From contig NZ_JAKYXC010000002.1 of the NCBI RefSeq assembly GCF_022538185.1, positions 310,001 through 374,000 of the forward strand: 64,000 nucleotides of DNA. Direction: 5' to 3'. Below, piece by piece: positions 35,042 through 43,783 of this stretch. The notes below the pieces were generated by a model. It was not told where the DNA came from and did no database searches. It saw nothing but the letters and a program-made list of their open reading frames with translations. This DNA comes from Microbacterium sp. CFH 31415 (lineage in GTDB: Bacteria > Actinomycetota > Actinomycetes > Actinomycetales > Microbacteriaceae). The position numbers and the translations under genes were made by a program. The first letter of the stretch is position 1; each line of letters opens with the position of its first letter.

Positions 35042-37267
35042 ATGCCACAGATCCCATCCCCCACCTCGCCGAACCGAACACCGAGCCGCCGAGTCACGGC
35101 CCGCCTCCTGTCGCTGGCGACGACCGGCGCGCTGGGCGTCGCCATGCTCGCCGCGACCCCCGCGATGGCCCAGATCCCCGAGACCTCGTCTCCGCCTGAC
35201 GCCGCCGCTGTCACGGCGGCGGAGCAAGAAGCGCCGGAGCAGGAGTACGAACGCTACGTCTTCGCGTCGTTCCACGGCGGCGATGACGGCGGCAGGAACG
35301 GCGAGCAGATCTGGATCAGCGCATCCAAGGGGAACGACCCCCTGAACTGGTACGAGCTCAACTACGACGAGGGGACGTCGGTGTCACAGCCGATCCTCCA
35401 GACGGTCAACCCGCCCCAGGGGCAGATGGGCCTGCGCGACCCGTCACTCATCCGCTCGGCGGACGGTGAGAGCTTCTTCCTCCTCGCGACCGACCTGAAG
35501 ACCTACCAGGACGGCCAGTCGTGGTCGTACCGCCAGTCGAAGGGCTCGCGGAACCTCGTGGTCTACGAATCCGACGACCTCGTCAACTGGTCGGAGCCCC
35601 GCTTCATCAAGGTCGAGGACGATCACGCCGGCAACGTCTGGGCGCCGGAGGCCTTCTATGACGAGAAGAACGAGCAGTACATCGTCTTCTGGGCGTCGAA
35701 CCTCTACCCCGACGAGAACATCGAGAGCCGCAACACGTCGCAGATCTCGTACAACCGCATCCGCGTGGCCACGACCAAGGACTTCGTGACCTTCAGCGAG
35801 CCGACGACCTGGGTCAACCTCGATCGTTCCACCGGCCGCCAGGGCTGGGGCATGATCGACTCGACGATGATCGCGACGGATGACCGGATCTACCGTCTCA
35901 CCAAGGACGAGAACGGCTTCCGGGTGCTGCTGCAGTACATCGACTCGCTCGACGACCTGTACGACACGTGGGGCGCGGAGGAGACCACCCCGTACGTGAC
36001 GAACCGCAACCCCATCACGCCGCTGACCGAGAACCCCAACGCGTGGACGATGGTGGGCAACCCCAACGGCTCGAGCAAGTGGCAGATCCCGGGTCTCTCC
36101 GGCGGCAACCTCGAGGGACCACTCGTCTTCAAGGACAACGTCGAGGACAAGTGGTATGTCTTCATCGACTACGCCTCCGGTGGCGGCTACGTCGCGTGGC
36201 GTGCGGATTCGATGGACACGCCGCCGAACGAGTGGGAGTACCTCGGCCAGTCGTGGTGCAACACCACCGGCCTCTCCAGCTCGTGCAATGCCCGATCGGA
36301 GACGTCGCCGCACTGGTCGCTGCCCGTCAGCCCGCGCCATGGCTCGGTGCTTCCCGTCACGCTCGAGGAGTGGGAGGGCGTCATGGCCCACTACAACTCC
36401 CCCGTGCATGTCGAGGCGTCGGTCGTCGATGAGAGCGGTGCGGCCGTCGAGGAGGACGCCTGGCTGAACGAGGCGCCCCACCTCGAGGTGGACTGGACCG
36501 ACTTCAACGACACCGGTCTCTCGCCGGCATGGCTGCGGCTGGTCGAAGGCCACAACGACGGCCCCCGTGTCGTCGCAGCCGACACGATCACCGACATCTC
36601 TCGGGGCATGACCGTGCCCGTCAATGCCGTGGAGGGGACGAACTGGGCGCAGCTCGAGTATCGGGATGCCTCGCTCGGCGGCGACGCGGTCATGCTGTGG
36701 ACGACCGACGTGGCGTACAAGCTGGACACGACAGCGCCCGACGTCGACGTCCAGGTGGACGGCTGGGACGTCGCCGTCTCGGCGACTGACCCGCTTCCCG
36801 CCGGTGTCGCGGAGAACTCGGGCATCGCCACCTGCGAGCTGCGCGTCGACGAGGGCGAGTGGGCCGATTGCGAAGCCACGTCGACGCTGGAGCCGTCGAT
36901 CGTCGACCGCACCGCCACGGTCCGGGCGACCGACAACGCGGGGAACGAGAGCACCGAGACCGCCGTGGTCGAGGGCTCCGGTCTCGTCTCGACCTCGATC
37001 GACACCCGGTGCGTCGGCTCGAAGGTGATGCTCATCGTCACGGTGACCAACATCGAGGACGCACGTGTCTCGTCCACGGTGACGACCACGTACGGATCGC
37101 GCCCGGTGCCGTCGCTGGGTGCGGACAAGAGCCGCTCGCAGGCCTTCGCCACCCGCCTCGAGAGCATCCCGGCCGGTTCCGTGGAGATCACGAGCACGGC
37201 GACGATCGGCGGTGAGACGATCACCGTGGAGGACGTCATCGACTACTCCGCGTCGACCTGCGGCTGA
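35042..37267 (+). CDS. Secreted glycoside hydrolase, GH43-like, with beta-sandwich C-terminus
   Basis: A 741-residue exported protein. The signal peptide (about 1-43) has twin arginines (SRRVTARLL) and ends AMA. Residues about 68-410 read as a five-bladed propeller with GH43 landmarks: LRDPSLIRS (acid at 133) and VWAPEAFYD (glutamate at 203). The C-terminal 300 residues look like immunoglobulin-type domains (VRATDNAGNESTETAVVEG). No sortase motif is present, so the protein is probably released. GH43 enzymes cut arabinose- or xylose-containing polysaccharides; the substrate is not determinable. ATG 35042 follows AAAGAGGG at a good distance. Confidence 0.82.
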   Translation: MPQIPSPTSPNRTPSRRVTARLLSLATTGALGVAMLAATPAMAQIPETSSPPDAAAVTAAEQEAPEQEYERYVFASFHGGDDGGRNGEQIWISASKGNDPLNWYELNYDEGTSVSQPILQTVNPPQGQMGLRDPSLIRSADGESFFLLATDLKTYQDGQSWSYRQSKGSRNLVVYESDDLVNWSEPRFIKVEDDHAGNVWAPEAFYDEKNEQYIVFWASNLYPDENIESRNTSQISYNRIRVATTKDFVTFSEPTTWVNLDRSTGRQGWGMIDSTMIATDDRIYRLTKDENGFRVLLQYIDSLDDLYDTWGAEETTPYVTNRNPITPLTENPNAWTMVGNPNGSSKWQIPGLSGGNLEGPLVFKDNVEDKWYVFIDYASGGGYVAWRADSMDTPPNEWEYLGQSWCNTTGLSSSCNARSETSPHWSLPVSPRHGSVLPVTLEEWEGVMAHYNSPVHVEASVVDESGAAVEEDAWLNEAPHLEVDWTDFNDTGLSPAWLRLVEGHNDGPRVVAADTITDISRGMTVPVNAVEGTNWAQLEYRDASLGGDAVMLWTTDVAYKLDTTAPDVDVQVDGWDVAVSATDPLPAGVAENSGIATCELRVDEGEWADCEATSTLEPSIVDRTATVRATDNAGNESTETAVVEGSGLVSTSIDTRCVGSKVMLIVTVTNIEDARVSSTVTTTYGSRPVPSLGADKSRSQAFATRLESIPAGSVEITSTATIGGETITVEDVIDYSASTCG

Positions 37268-37284
37268 TCCGCAGCACACGCGCT

Positions 37285-37325
37285 CGAGGGGTGCGTCGCC
37301 GGCTCGGCCGGCGGCGTGCCCCTCG
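37285..37325 (+). terminator. Terminator after the GH43-like gene
   Basis: A long hairpin (about 19 bp including three G-U pairs, loop TCG) begins 18 bases past the stop: CGAGGGGTGCGTCGCCGGC folds back on GCCGGCGGCGTGCCCCTCG. It lies between convergent genes and may work both ways. Confidence 0.75.
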
Positions 37326-37362
37326 TTGCGTGAGAGGGTCCGAGCCGGCCTATCCGTAGGCC

Positions 37363-37890
37363 CTACGCCGTGGCGCCTTCCGCGCCCCAGCCGTAGCGGC
37401 TGCCGAGCGCCGCGGCCACGCGGGCGAAGCGGTCCGGCTCGAGGACGGACGCCTCGCGCCGCATGCCGGCCCGGTGGACGCGGTAGATCTGCTCGATGTC
37501 GACCCAGGACGGCCGACCTCGCGCATCCCACGATCCCGAGCCGAGCGCGAGATAGTCGCGGTCGCCGTCGTGGGATTTGCTCGTGAGCCGGACGGCGTAC
37601 ACCCAGTCGTGGTCCTCGCGTGCGATCACGAGCACAGGCCGATCCTTGCCGCGTCCGTCACGCTCGTCGTACGGCACCCAGGTCCAGATGATCTCGCCCG
37701 CGTCCGGCTCGCCGTCGACATCCGGGAGATAGCTGATGTGCAGGCCGCCCGGTGCCGGAGGCACGATCTCGACGGTGGCGGTGTCTCCGAACCGGCCGGG
37801 CTCATCGCCTTCGACGTCGGAGGGCCGTGTGCTCGCCCCTGCCGAATGGAAGAGCTGCGCGAATCGGCTGAGCAGGCGGGATTGCGTCAC
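37363..37890 (-). CDS. PemK/MazF family toxin-like protein, no adjacent antitoxin
   Basis: A 175-residue protein whose C-terminal two thirds match the PemK/MazF fold: GEIIWTWVPYDERDGRGKDRPVLVIA, then VYAVRLTSKSHDGDRDYLALGSGSWD and a final helix. MazF-type toxins are mRNA endonucleases; the basic GKDRPVLV segment is conserved. No small antitoxin gene is found on either side, so this is an orphan of the long actinobacterial group. TAGGGT six bases before the GTG start indicates a leaderless transcript. Confidence 0.8.
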   Translation of the reverse strand: MTQSRLLSRFAQLFHSAGASTRPSDVEGDEPGRFGDTATVEIVPPAPGGLHISYLPDVDGEPDAGEIIWTWVPYDERDGRGKDRPVLVIAREDHDWVYAVRLTSKSHDGDRDYLALGSGSWDARGRPSWVDIEQIYRVHRAGMRREASVLEPDRFARVAAALGSRYGWGAEGATA

Positions 37891-37896
37891 CAGGTC

Positions 37897-37902
37897 ACCC
37901 TA
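37897..37902 (-). promoter_or_regulatory. -10 element giving a leaderless pemK-like transcript
   Basis: TAGGGT on the minus strand is followed by six bases (GACCTG) and the GTG start of the PemK-like gene. It lies between the amt terminator and the gene, so the toxin-like gene has its own promoter. Confidence 0.55.
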
Positions 37903-37913
37903 GCGCTGACGAT

Positions 37914-37946
37914 GAGGGGCGCCGCGGTCGGACCGCGACGCCCCTC
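37914..37946 (-). terminator. Terminator after amt
   Basis: A hairpin of 13 pairs with one mismatch (arms 37914-37927 and 37933-37946, GAGGGGCG/CGCCCCTC at the base, loop TCGGA) lies 15 bases past the amt stop and separates amt from the PemK-like gene. Confidence 0.75.
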
Positions 37947-37960
37947 GTTCGGTCGGTGCG

Positions 37961-39202
37961 TCAGACGCGCTCGTCCAGGAGGTATCCTTCCTCACCGTGC
38001 ACGACCGTGTCGACACCGGCGATCTCGTCCTCGTTCTTGACGCGGAAGCCGATCGTCTTCTCGATGACGAACCCGATCGCGAACGACACCGCGAAGGAGT
38101 AGATCAGCACGCCGAGGGCGGCGATGACCTGCACGACGAGCTGCTCGGGGCCGCCGCCGAGGAAGAGGCCGGTCTCGGTCGCGAAGAAGCCGAGGTAGAT
38201 CGTGCCGATGAGACCGCCGACGAGGTGGATGCCCACGACGTCGAGCGAGTCGTCGAAGCCGAGCTTGAACTTAAGCTCGATCGCCAGGGCGCAGACGGCA
38301 CCGGTGACGACACCGAGCAGCAGGGCCCATCCGGGGGTGAGGTTGGCGCAGGCCGGGGTGATCGCGACGAGGCCGGCGACGGCACCGGAGGCGGCGCCGA
38401 CCGACGTGGGCTTGCCGTCCTTGAACTTCTCGACGAGGATCCAGCCGATGACCGCGGCCGCGGTCGCGCCGAGCGTGTTGATCGTGATGAGGCCGACGCC
38501 CCCCATGTCCTCCGACAGCCACTCCGCGCCGCCGTTGAAGCCGAACCAGCCGAACCACAGGAGCGATGCGCCCAGCAGCGTCAGGGGCACGTTGTGCGGC
38601 TTGAGGATGCCCTTCTGGAAACCGATGCGCTTGCCGAGGACGAGAGCCAGGGCGAGGGCTGCGGCACCGGCGTTGATGTGCACGGCCGTACCACCGGCGT
38701 AGTCGATGACGGCGACGCCGCTCTCCTCGCCGAACAGCGTGGTGCCGAGGTTGTAGACCCAGCCGCCGCCCCACACCCAAGCGGCGACGGGGAAGTAGAC
38801 GAGCGTCGCGAACAGGCCCGCGAAGATCATCCATGCGCCGAACTTGGCGCGGTCGGCGATGGCGCCGGAGATGAGGGCGACGGTGATGATGGCGAAGGTG
38901 GCGCCGTACGCGGTGCCGAGCAGGCCCACATTCGCATCCTCACCCGACGCGAGGCTCGCGAGCCCGAAGTCGCTGAAGGGGTTGCCGGCGAAGCTCCAGG
39001 TGCCGTCGACGACGCTCATGTTGGCGCCGTACAGGATCCAGAGCACACCGACGAGGCCGAGTGCGCCGAAGCTCATCATCATCATGCTGACGACGCTCTT
39101 CGCTTTGACCAGGCCGCCGTAGAAGAACGCCACACCGGGCGTCATGAGGAGGACTAGAGCGGTTGCGGTTACCGCCCAGGCGATGTTGCCGGGTGCGTCC
39201 AT
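37961..39202 (-). CDS. amt: Ammonium transporter
   Basis: Amt/MEP/Rh-family channel for ammonium uptake. The 413-residue protein begins MDAPGNIAWAVTATALVLLMTPGVAFFYGGLV, the typical Amt N-terminus, and has about 11 membrane helices with AWVWGGGWVYNLG, DYAGGTAVHINAGAAALALALVLG and HLVGGLIGTIYLGFFA. A GlnR-type box upstream suggests induction under nitrogen limitation. No glnK/glnB or glnD follows; a terminator and the PemK-like gene come instead. Confidence 0.95.
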   Translation of the reverse strand: MDAPGNIAWAVTATALVLLMTPGVAFFYGGLVKAKSVVSMMMMSFGALGLVGVLWILYGANMSVVDGTWSFAGNPFSDFGLASLASGEDANVGLLGTAYGATFAIITVALISGAIADRAKFGAWMIFAGLFATLVYFPVAAWVWGGGWVYNLGTTLFGEESGVAVIDYAGGTAVHINAGAAALALALVLGKRIGFQKGILKPHNVPLTLLGASLLWFGWFGFNGGAEWLSEDMGGVGLITINTLGATAAAVIGWILVEKFKDGKPTSVGAASGAVAGLVAITPACANLTPGWALLLGVVTGAVCALAIELKFKLGFDDSLDVVGIHLVGGLIGTIYLGFFATETGLFLGGGPEQLVVQVIAALGVLIYSFAVSFAIGFVIEKTIGFRVKNEDEIAGVDTVVHGEEGYLLDERV

Positions 39203-39314
39203 GGGGTGATACCTCGCATCGGGTTCGGTGGTGACAGAGCCACGAAGCACTCGGGAGGGCGCTGCGTGTTCCGTCAGTCTGGCGAGCGAGCGTTTCACCG
39301 GCCGTGCGTGTCGT

Positions 39315-39330
39315 GTTTCCCGATCGTTAC
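39315..39330 (-). promoter_or_regulatory. GlnR-like binding box upstream of amt
   Basis: On the minus strand GTAAC-GATCGG-GAAAC matches the published actinobacterial GlnR half-box gTnAC-N6-GaAAC, 113 bases before the amt start. A second box at the expected distance is not clear. The rest of the 205-base gap shows nothing else definite. Confidence 0.5.
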
Positions 39331-39407
39331 AGCGGCCCCGTACGTGTAAACATCCTGTTTCGGCGCGACGAGAACGCGCCGCGAATCCGCGCAGGAGGAG
39401 GTGTGCG

Positions 39408-40442
39408 TCACGCGAGCGTCGACGCGACGAGCCGCGAGACGGCGCGCAGGTACTTCTTGCGGTACCCGCCGGCGAGCATCTCTTCGGGGAAGACGAGGTC
39501 GAGCGAGATCCCGGTCGCCCGGATCGGCAGCTCGGCGTCGTAGACGCGGTCGATGAAGGCGACGAACCGCAGGGCGGCGGACTGGTCGGTGAAGGGCTCC
39601 ACGTCGCGCATGCCGACGGCGCTGAGCCCCTCGATCAGGCGGATGTACCGGGACGGGTGGACCTTCGCGAGATGCGAGACCAGGTGGGCGAACGTGTCGT
39701 CCGACACCAGGCCCGAGGCCGAGGCATCCGCCACCGCCGCTTCGTACTGGGGCTGGGTCAGCACCTGGGCGTGTCCGTCGACCGCGCGATGACGATAATC
39801 GGTGCCGTCGATGCGGATGGTCTGGAAGCTCGACGCCATCGCGTGGATCTCGCGCAGGAAGTCCTGGGCGGCGAACCGTCCCTCGCCGAGGGCGTTGGGA
39901 GGGGTGTTGGATGTCGCCGCCAGCCGTGTGCCGGAGGACACGAGCTCACCGAGCAGACGCGTCATCACCATCGTGTCGCCCGGGTCGTCGAGCTCGAACT
40001 CGTCGATGCAGAGCAGGTCGGCTCCGCGGAACAGCTCGACGGTGTTCTTGTAGCCGAGCGCTCCGACGAGCGCGGTGTACTCGATGAACGAACCGAAGTA
40101 CTTCCGGCGAGCCGGCAGCGCGTGGTAGATCGCGGCCAGCAGGTGCGTCTTGCCGACGCCGAAGCCGCCGTCGAGGTAGACGCCCGGCTTCGTCTCGGGC
40201 CGCTTGGCCTTGCGGAAGAAGCCGCCCTTAGCCGGCTGCCCGGCGCCCGAGAACGCGAGCAGCAGATCCTTCGCCTCCTGCTGAGACGGGTAGGCGGGAT
40301 CAGCGCGGTAGGTCTCGAAGGTCGCGTCGGCGAACTGCGGCGGCGGCACGAGGGCTGCGACCATGTCGGCACCGGCGAGCTGCGGCGCGCGCTCCACGAG
40401 GTGCACGATGCCGGTACGGGTGGTCGAAGCGGTCATGCGCAT
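39408..40442 (-). CDS. zapE: AFG1/ZapE family ATPase (cell division)
   Basis: A 344-residue AAA+ ATPase. Walker A is GGFGVGKTHLL, Walker B is LLCIDEFELDDPGD, and the family signature ATSNTPPNALGEGRF is present. ZapE binds FtsZ in E. coli and promotes Z-ring constriction; mitochondrial homologs help protein quality control. The start is ATG 40442, or 40436 two codons on. It diverges from the sulfurtransferase gene across a symmetrical promoter region. Confidence 0.9.
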   Translation of the reverse strand: MRMTASTTRTGIVHLVERAPQLAGADMVAALVPPPQFADATFETYRADPAYPSQQEAKDLLLAFSGAGQPAKGGFFRKAKRPETKPGVYLDGGFGVGKTHLLAAIYHALPARRKYFGSFIEYTALVGALGYKNTVELFRGADLLCIDEFELDDPGDTMVMTRLLGELVSSGTRLAATSNTPPNALGEGRFAAQDFLREIHAMASSFQTIRIDGTDYRHRAVDGHAQVLTQPQYEAAVADASASGLVSDDTFAHLVSHLAKVHPSRYIRLIEGLSAVGMRDVEPFTDQSAALRFVAFIDRVYDAELPIRATGISLDLVFPEEMLAGGYRKKYLRAVSRLVASTLA

Positions 40443-40489
40443 CCTGTGTCGGTGTCTTACGGGAAGAGGCGGTGTGCGTGCCCGGGAAT

Positions 40490-40519
40490 CTAGGGTGAGA
40501 TCGGACGGTTCAACCCTAG
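40490..40519. promoter_or_regulatory. Symmetrical divergent promoter region of zapE and the sulfurtransferase gene
   Basis: CTAGGGT (40490-40496) and ACCCTAG (40513-40519) are inverted arms 16 bases apart. Each arm contributes the TAG of a -10-like hexamer facing outward (TAGATT toward zapE, TAGTCG toward the sulfurtransferase). It may be two back-to-back promoters or an operator. Confidence 0.4.
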
Positions 40520-40555
40520 TCGTCCCCTTTGACGCCCCGACCCGAGGAGCAGCCC

Positions 40556-41458
40556 ATGACCGTCGAGCCCGACACGTCGTCCGCGAAGTTCGCCGAGTAC
40601 TCCGAGCCGAACCGGCTCGTGACCGGCGAGTGGCTGCAGGAACGGCTCGACACCCCCGGTCTGGTCGTGGTCGAGTCCGACGAGGACGTGCTGCTGTACG
40701 AGACCGGTCACATCCCGGGCGCGGTGAAGGTCGACTGGCACACCGAGCTCAACGATCCGGTGGTCCGCGACTATGTCGACGGCGCCGGCTTCGCCGAGCT
40801 GCTCAGCCGCAAAGGCATCAGCCGCGACGACACAGTGGTGATCTACGGCGACAAGAGCAACTGGTGGGCCGCCTACGCCCTGTGGGTCTTCTCGCTCTTC
40901 GGTCACGAGGATGTTCGCCTGCTCGACGGCGGCCGTGACAAATGGATCGCCGAAGGCCGCCCGATTACGACCGAACCGGCCAACCGGCCCGCGACCGACT
41001 ACCCGGTCGTCGAACGCGACGACCGCGCGCTGCGCGCATACAAGGAGGACGTGCTCGCCCACCTCGGCAAGCCCCTCATCGACGTGCGCTCGCCCGAGGA
41101 GTACGACGGGTCGCGCACGTCCGCGCCGGCGTACCCCGAGGAGGGCGCGCTGCGCGCCGGCCACATCCCGACCGCGAAGAGCGTGCCGTGGGCGCGCGCG
41201 GTCGCCGAGGACGGCGGCTTCAAGACGCGCGCGGAGCTCGACGCCATCTACCGCGACGAGGTCGGCCTGTCCGACGGTGACTCCGTCGTGGCGTACTGCC
41301 GGATCGGAGAGCGCTCGAGCCACACCTGGTTCGTGCTGAAGCACCTCCTCGGCTTCGAGGACGTCCGCAACTACGACGGCTCGTGGACGGAGTGGGGCAG
41401 CGCGGTTCGCGTGCCCATCGTCGCGGGCTCGGAGCCGGGCGAAGCGCCGGCGCGCTGA
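40556..41458 (+). CDS. Thiosulfate/3-mercaptopyruvate sulfurtransferase
   Basis: Two tandem rhodanese domains in 300 residues. The N-terminal domain is the inactive half ([29 protein letters not shown] with no cysteine). The C-terminal domain has the catalytic cysteine in [14 protein letters not shown], the loop form of the mycobacterial CysA/SseA type. It transfers sulfane sulfur to cyanide or thiol acceptors. The start is ATG 40556, with GAGGAG about seven bases upstream. sufE follows 34 bases later, linking it to sulfur trafficking. Confidence 0.92.
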   Translation: MTVEPDTSSAKFAEYSEPNRLVTGEWLQERLDTPGLVVVESDEDVLLYETGHIPGAVKVDWHTELNDPVVRDYVDGAGFAELLSRKGISRDDTVVIYGDKSNWWAAYALWVFSLFGHEDVRLLDGGRDKWIAEGRPITTEPANRPATDYPVVERDDRALRAYKEDVLAHLGKPLIDVRSPEEYDGSRTSAPAYPEEGALRAGHIPTAKSVPWARAVAEDGGFKTRAELDAIYRDEVGLSDGDSVVAYCRIGERSSHTWFVLKHLLGFEDVRNYDGSWTEWGSAVRVPIVAGSEPGEAPAR

Positions 41459-41492
41459 GCCGGCGCTCGTCGCACGTGAAATGATGGCGGGG

Positions 41493-41933
41493 ATGTCTGA
41501 CCCCGTTCTGCCTGCGAGCCTCGCCGAGATCCGCGACGACTTCCTCGAGCTGCCCGAATCCGAGCGGCTGCAGCTGCTGCTGGAGTTCTCGCAGGAGCTC
41601 CCGCCGGTTCCGGCCGAGTACGAGGGGCACCCCGAGCTCTACGAGCGCGTCGCCGAGTGCCAGTCCCCCGTGTTCATCGTGATCGACGTCGGCGACGACG
41701 ACGTGGTCGCGATGCACGCGACGGCACCGCCCGAGGCGCCGACGACCCGCGGGTTCGCGAGCATCCTCGCCCAGGGGATCACCGGGCTCACGTCGGACGA
41801 GGTGCTCGCGATCCCCGCGGACTTCCCGCAGAGCATCGGCCTCACGCGGGTCGTCTCGCCGCTGCGGATCTCCGGCATGACCGGCATGCTCATGCGGGCG
41901 AAGCGCCAGGTGCAGGCGAAGCGCAGCGCCTGA
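41493..41933 (+). CDS. sufE: SufE family protein
   Basis: SufE accepts sulfur from a cysteine desulfurase through one cysteine and stimulates Fe-S assembly. The 146-residue product has LEFSQELPPVPAEYEG, the cysteine in VAECQSPVFI, and GFASILAQGITGLTSDEVLAIPADF, all family landmarks. The start is uncertain among ATGs at 41481, 41484 and 41493; I take the last because it gives the shortest standard N-terminus. It is probably cotranscribed with the sulfurtransferase and ends 13 bases from the convergent hydrolase gene. Confidence 0.9.
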   Translation: MSDPVLPASLAEIRDDFLELPESERLQLLLEFSQELPPVPAEYEGHPELYERVAECQSPVFIVIDVGDDDVVAMHATAPPEAPTTRGFASILAQGITGLTSDEVLAIPADFPQSIGLTRVVSPLRISGMTGMLMRAKRQVQAKRSA

Positions 41934-41946
41934 CAGGCTGCCGCGA

Positions 41947-43167
41947 TCAGTCCTCGGCGGACGACGTCACGGCGCTGAGGTCATGGGCCGAGAGCCAGGT
42001 GCGGATGCGTGCGCTCCAGCGCTCCTGGTCGTAGTTCCACAGCTTGGTGTGGCGCGCCACCTCGAAGACCTCGAGCTCGACGATGTCGGGACGCGCCGTG
42101 ACCAGGTCGTGCGACGCGTCGGACGGGACGAAGCCGTCGTCGTCGCTGTGGAGGATGAGAATCGGATGCCGCAGCTCTCCCGCGCGCGCGACCACGTCGA
42201 GGCGGTCGAAGGGGATCGCGCTGCCCGCCCGAGTGATCGGTGTCGCCCACTCGCTCTTCAACGCGCCGATGGCGAGCCCGCTCACCGTCGGCGGAACCTT
42301 CATGATGCGCGCCTGGTACTCGAGCACGAGTCGCCAGTCGACGACCGGTGACTCGAGGATCAGCCCGGCGATCGCGTCGCGGTGGGGCGAGTTCAGCGAG
42401 ACCTGCAGCGAGATCGCCCCGCCCATCGACCACCCCATGAGGATGATGCGCTCCGCGCCGCGTCGGCGCGCGAACCCCACGGCCGCGTCGACGTCACGCC
42501 ACTCCGTTGCGCCGAGCGTGTAGGTGCCTGCGCGACTGCGCGGTGCCTCGCCGTCGTTGCGGTACGACACCACGAGCGAGGTGATCCCCGCCTGGTGGAA
42601 GAGAGGCACCGCCCGGAGGCATTCGGCGCGGGAGGTCCCTCGGCCGTGCACCTGGATGACCCACACCGCGCCGTCTCCCGCGGGGAACAGCCACGCCGGG
42701 CACGGTCCGACCGCCGAGCCGATCAGCTCGGGCGTGTAGGGCAGGTGCAGCTCGTCGGGACGGTCGAAGTACCACCCGCTGAACGCGGCATCGGGCGACA
42801 GCCGCGAGTCCGAGCCGATGTGGGTGAGCAGCTTGCGCTTGACGCTGGTCTCGTCTTCGGACAGCACCGAGCCGAGCTTGACGTAGTTCGACGTCCCGCT
42901 CGTGAAGAGCCCATAGCGTCCGGGAAGCTCGGTGTCGGGTGTGCGCGTGAGCGTGATCGTCTGCGCGGCGGTGTCGAGCGACAGGATGCGGGTGTCGGGC
43001 AGGCGAACGGCCGGCGTGACCACCCGGCGCGCCATGTGCACCGACGCGACGGCGAGAGCGGAGAGCACGCCGGCGAGGGCCACGCTGATCACGGTGAGCG
43101 CGGCCCGGATCCCGGCGACGAGACTGGGGGCTGCGCCGCTCATCGCGGCGCGCCTGGAGGCGACCAT
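41947..43167 (-). CDS. Membrane-anchored alpha/beta hydrolase
   Basis: A 406-residue protein with an N-terminal transmembrane helix (about 19-45, IRAALTVISVALAGVLSALAVA), then an alpha/beta hydrolase domain. The nucleophile elbow is GWSMGG, the acid is probably in LHSDDDGFVP, and the histidine in VARHTKLWN. VWVIQVHGRGTSRAECLR marks the oxyanion-hole strand. The substrate is unknown. The catalytic domain is probably outside the membrane. It diverges from the DUF3000 gene with only 25 bases between the starts. Confidence 0.85.
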   Translation of the reverse strand: MVASRRAAMSGAAPSLVAGIRAALTVISVALAGVLSALAVASVHMARRVVTPAVRLPDTRILSLDTAAQTITLTRTPDTELPGRYGLFTSGTSNYVKLGSVLSEDETSVKRKLLTHIGSDSRLSPDAAFSGWYFDRPDELHLPYTPELIGSAVGPCPAWLFPAGDGAVWVIQVHGRGTSRAECLRAVPLFHQAGITSLVVSYRNDGEAPRSRAGTYTLGATEWRDVDAAVGFARRRGAERIILMGWSMGGAISLQVSLNSPHRDAIAGLILESPVVDWRLVLEYQARIMKVPPTVSGLAIGALKSEWATPITRAGSAIPFDRLDVVARAGELRHPILILHSDDDGFVPSDASHDLVTARPDIVELEVFEVARHTKLWNYDQERWSARIRTWLSAHDLSAVTSSAED

Positions 43168-43180
43168 CGAGGCCTCACTC

Positions 43181-43186
43181 TAGTCT
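43181..43186 (+). promoter_or_regulatory. -10 element giving a leaderless DUF3000-gene transcript
   Basis: TAGTCT is followed by six bases (GTCCGC) and the GTG start at 43193; there is no Shine-Dalgarno site. Confidence 0.6.
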
Positions 43187-43192
43187 GTCCGC

Positions 43193-43783
43193 GTGGCTGA
43201 GCATCGTCCCCCCGCGGCTCCGACGCCGTTCGAGCAGGTGGCCGACCAGGTTCGGGCGATCGACTTCCGCGCCGACATCGCCGTCCGCGAGATCCCCGCG
43301 CCGTCGGGACTCGCGCCGTTCGCGCTCGCTCTCGCCGGTGACGTGCGCCCCGAGCAGGAGGGCGTCGATTCCGCCTACGGCACCGGCCGCTTCATCCTGC
43401 TCCACAATCCCGAGGAGCACCCGCAGTGGAACGGCTCCTGGCGCATCGTCTGCTTCGCACAGGCGCCCCTCGAGCCCGACATCGGCGTCGACCCGCTCCT
43501 CGCCGACGTCGCCTGGTCATGGCTGACCGATGCCCTCCGGTCGCGGCGCGCCGGATTCCACTCGGCCTCGGGCACTGCGACCAAGACCCTCTCCAAAGGC
43601 TTCGGATCGCTGGAGCACGAGGGCGACGGCGCGCAGATCGAGCTGCGCGCCTCGTGGTCTCCCGAAGGCGGGATCGCTCCGCACGTGGAAGCATGGGCAG
43701 AGCTGGTGTGCATGCTCGCGGGTCTTCCGCCGGGCTCGGAAGGGATTGCAATGCTGGGTTCTCGTAAGGCGACGCGTGACTGA
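43193..43783 (+). CDS. DUF3000 family protein
   Basis: A 196-residue actinobacterial protein of unknown function. Conserved features seen are FEQVADQVRAIDFRADIAVREIPAP, LAGDVRPEQEGVDSAYGTGRFILLHNPEE and WAELVCMLAGLPPGSEGIAMLG. Leaderless GTG start. It overlaps the ribonuclease D gene by eight bases, an arrangement conserved in many actinobacteria, so a role linked to RNA processing is possible but unproven. Confidence 0.85.
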   Translation: MAEHRPPAAPTPFEQVADQVRAIDFRADIAVREIPAPSGLAPFALALAGDVRPEQEGVDSAYGTGRFILLHNPEEHPQWNGSWRIVCFAQAPLEPDIGVDPLLADVAWSWLTDALRSRRAGFHSASGTATKTLSKGFGSLEHEGDGAQIELRASWSPEGGIAPHVEAWAELVCMLAGLPPGSEGIAMLGSRKATRD

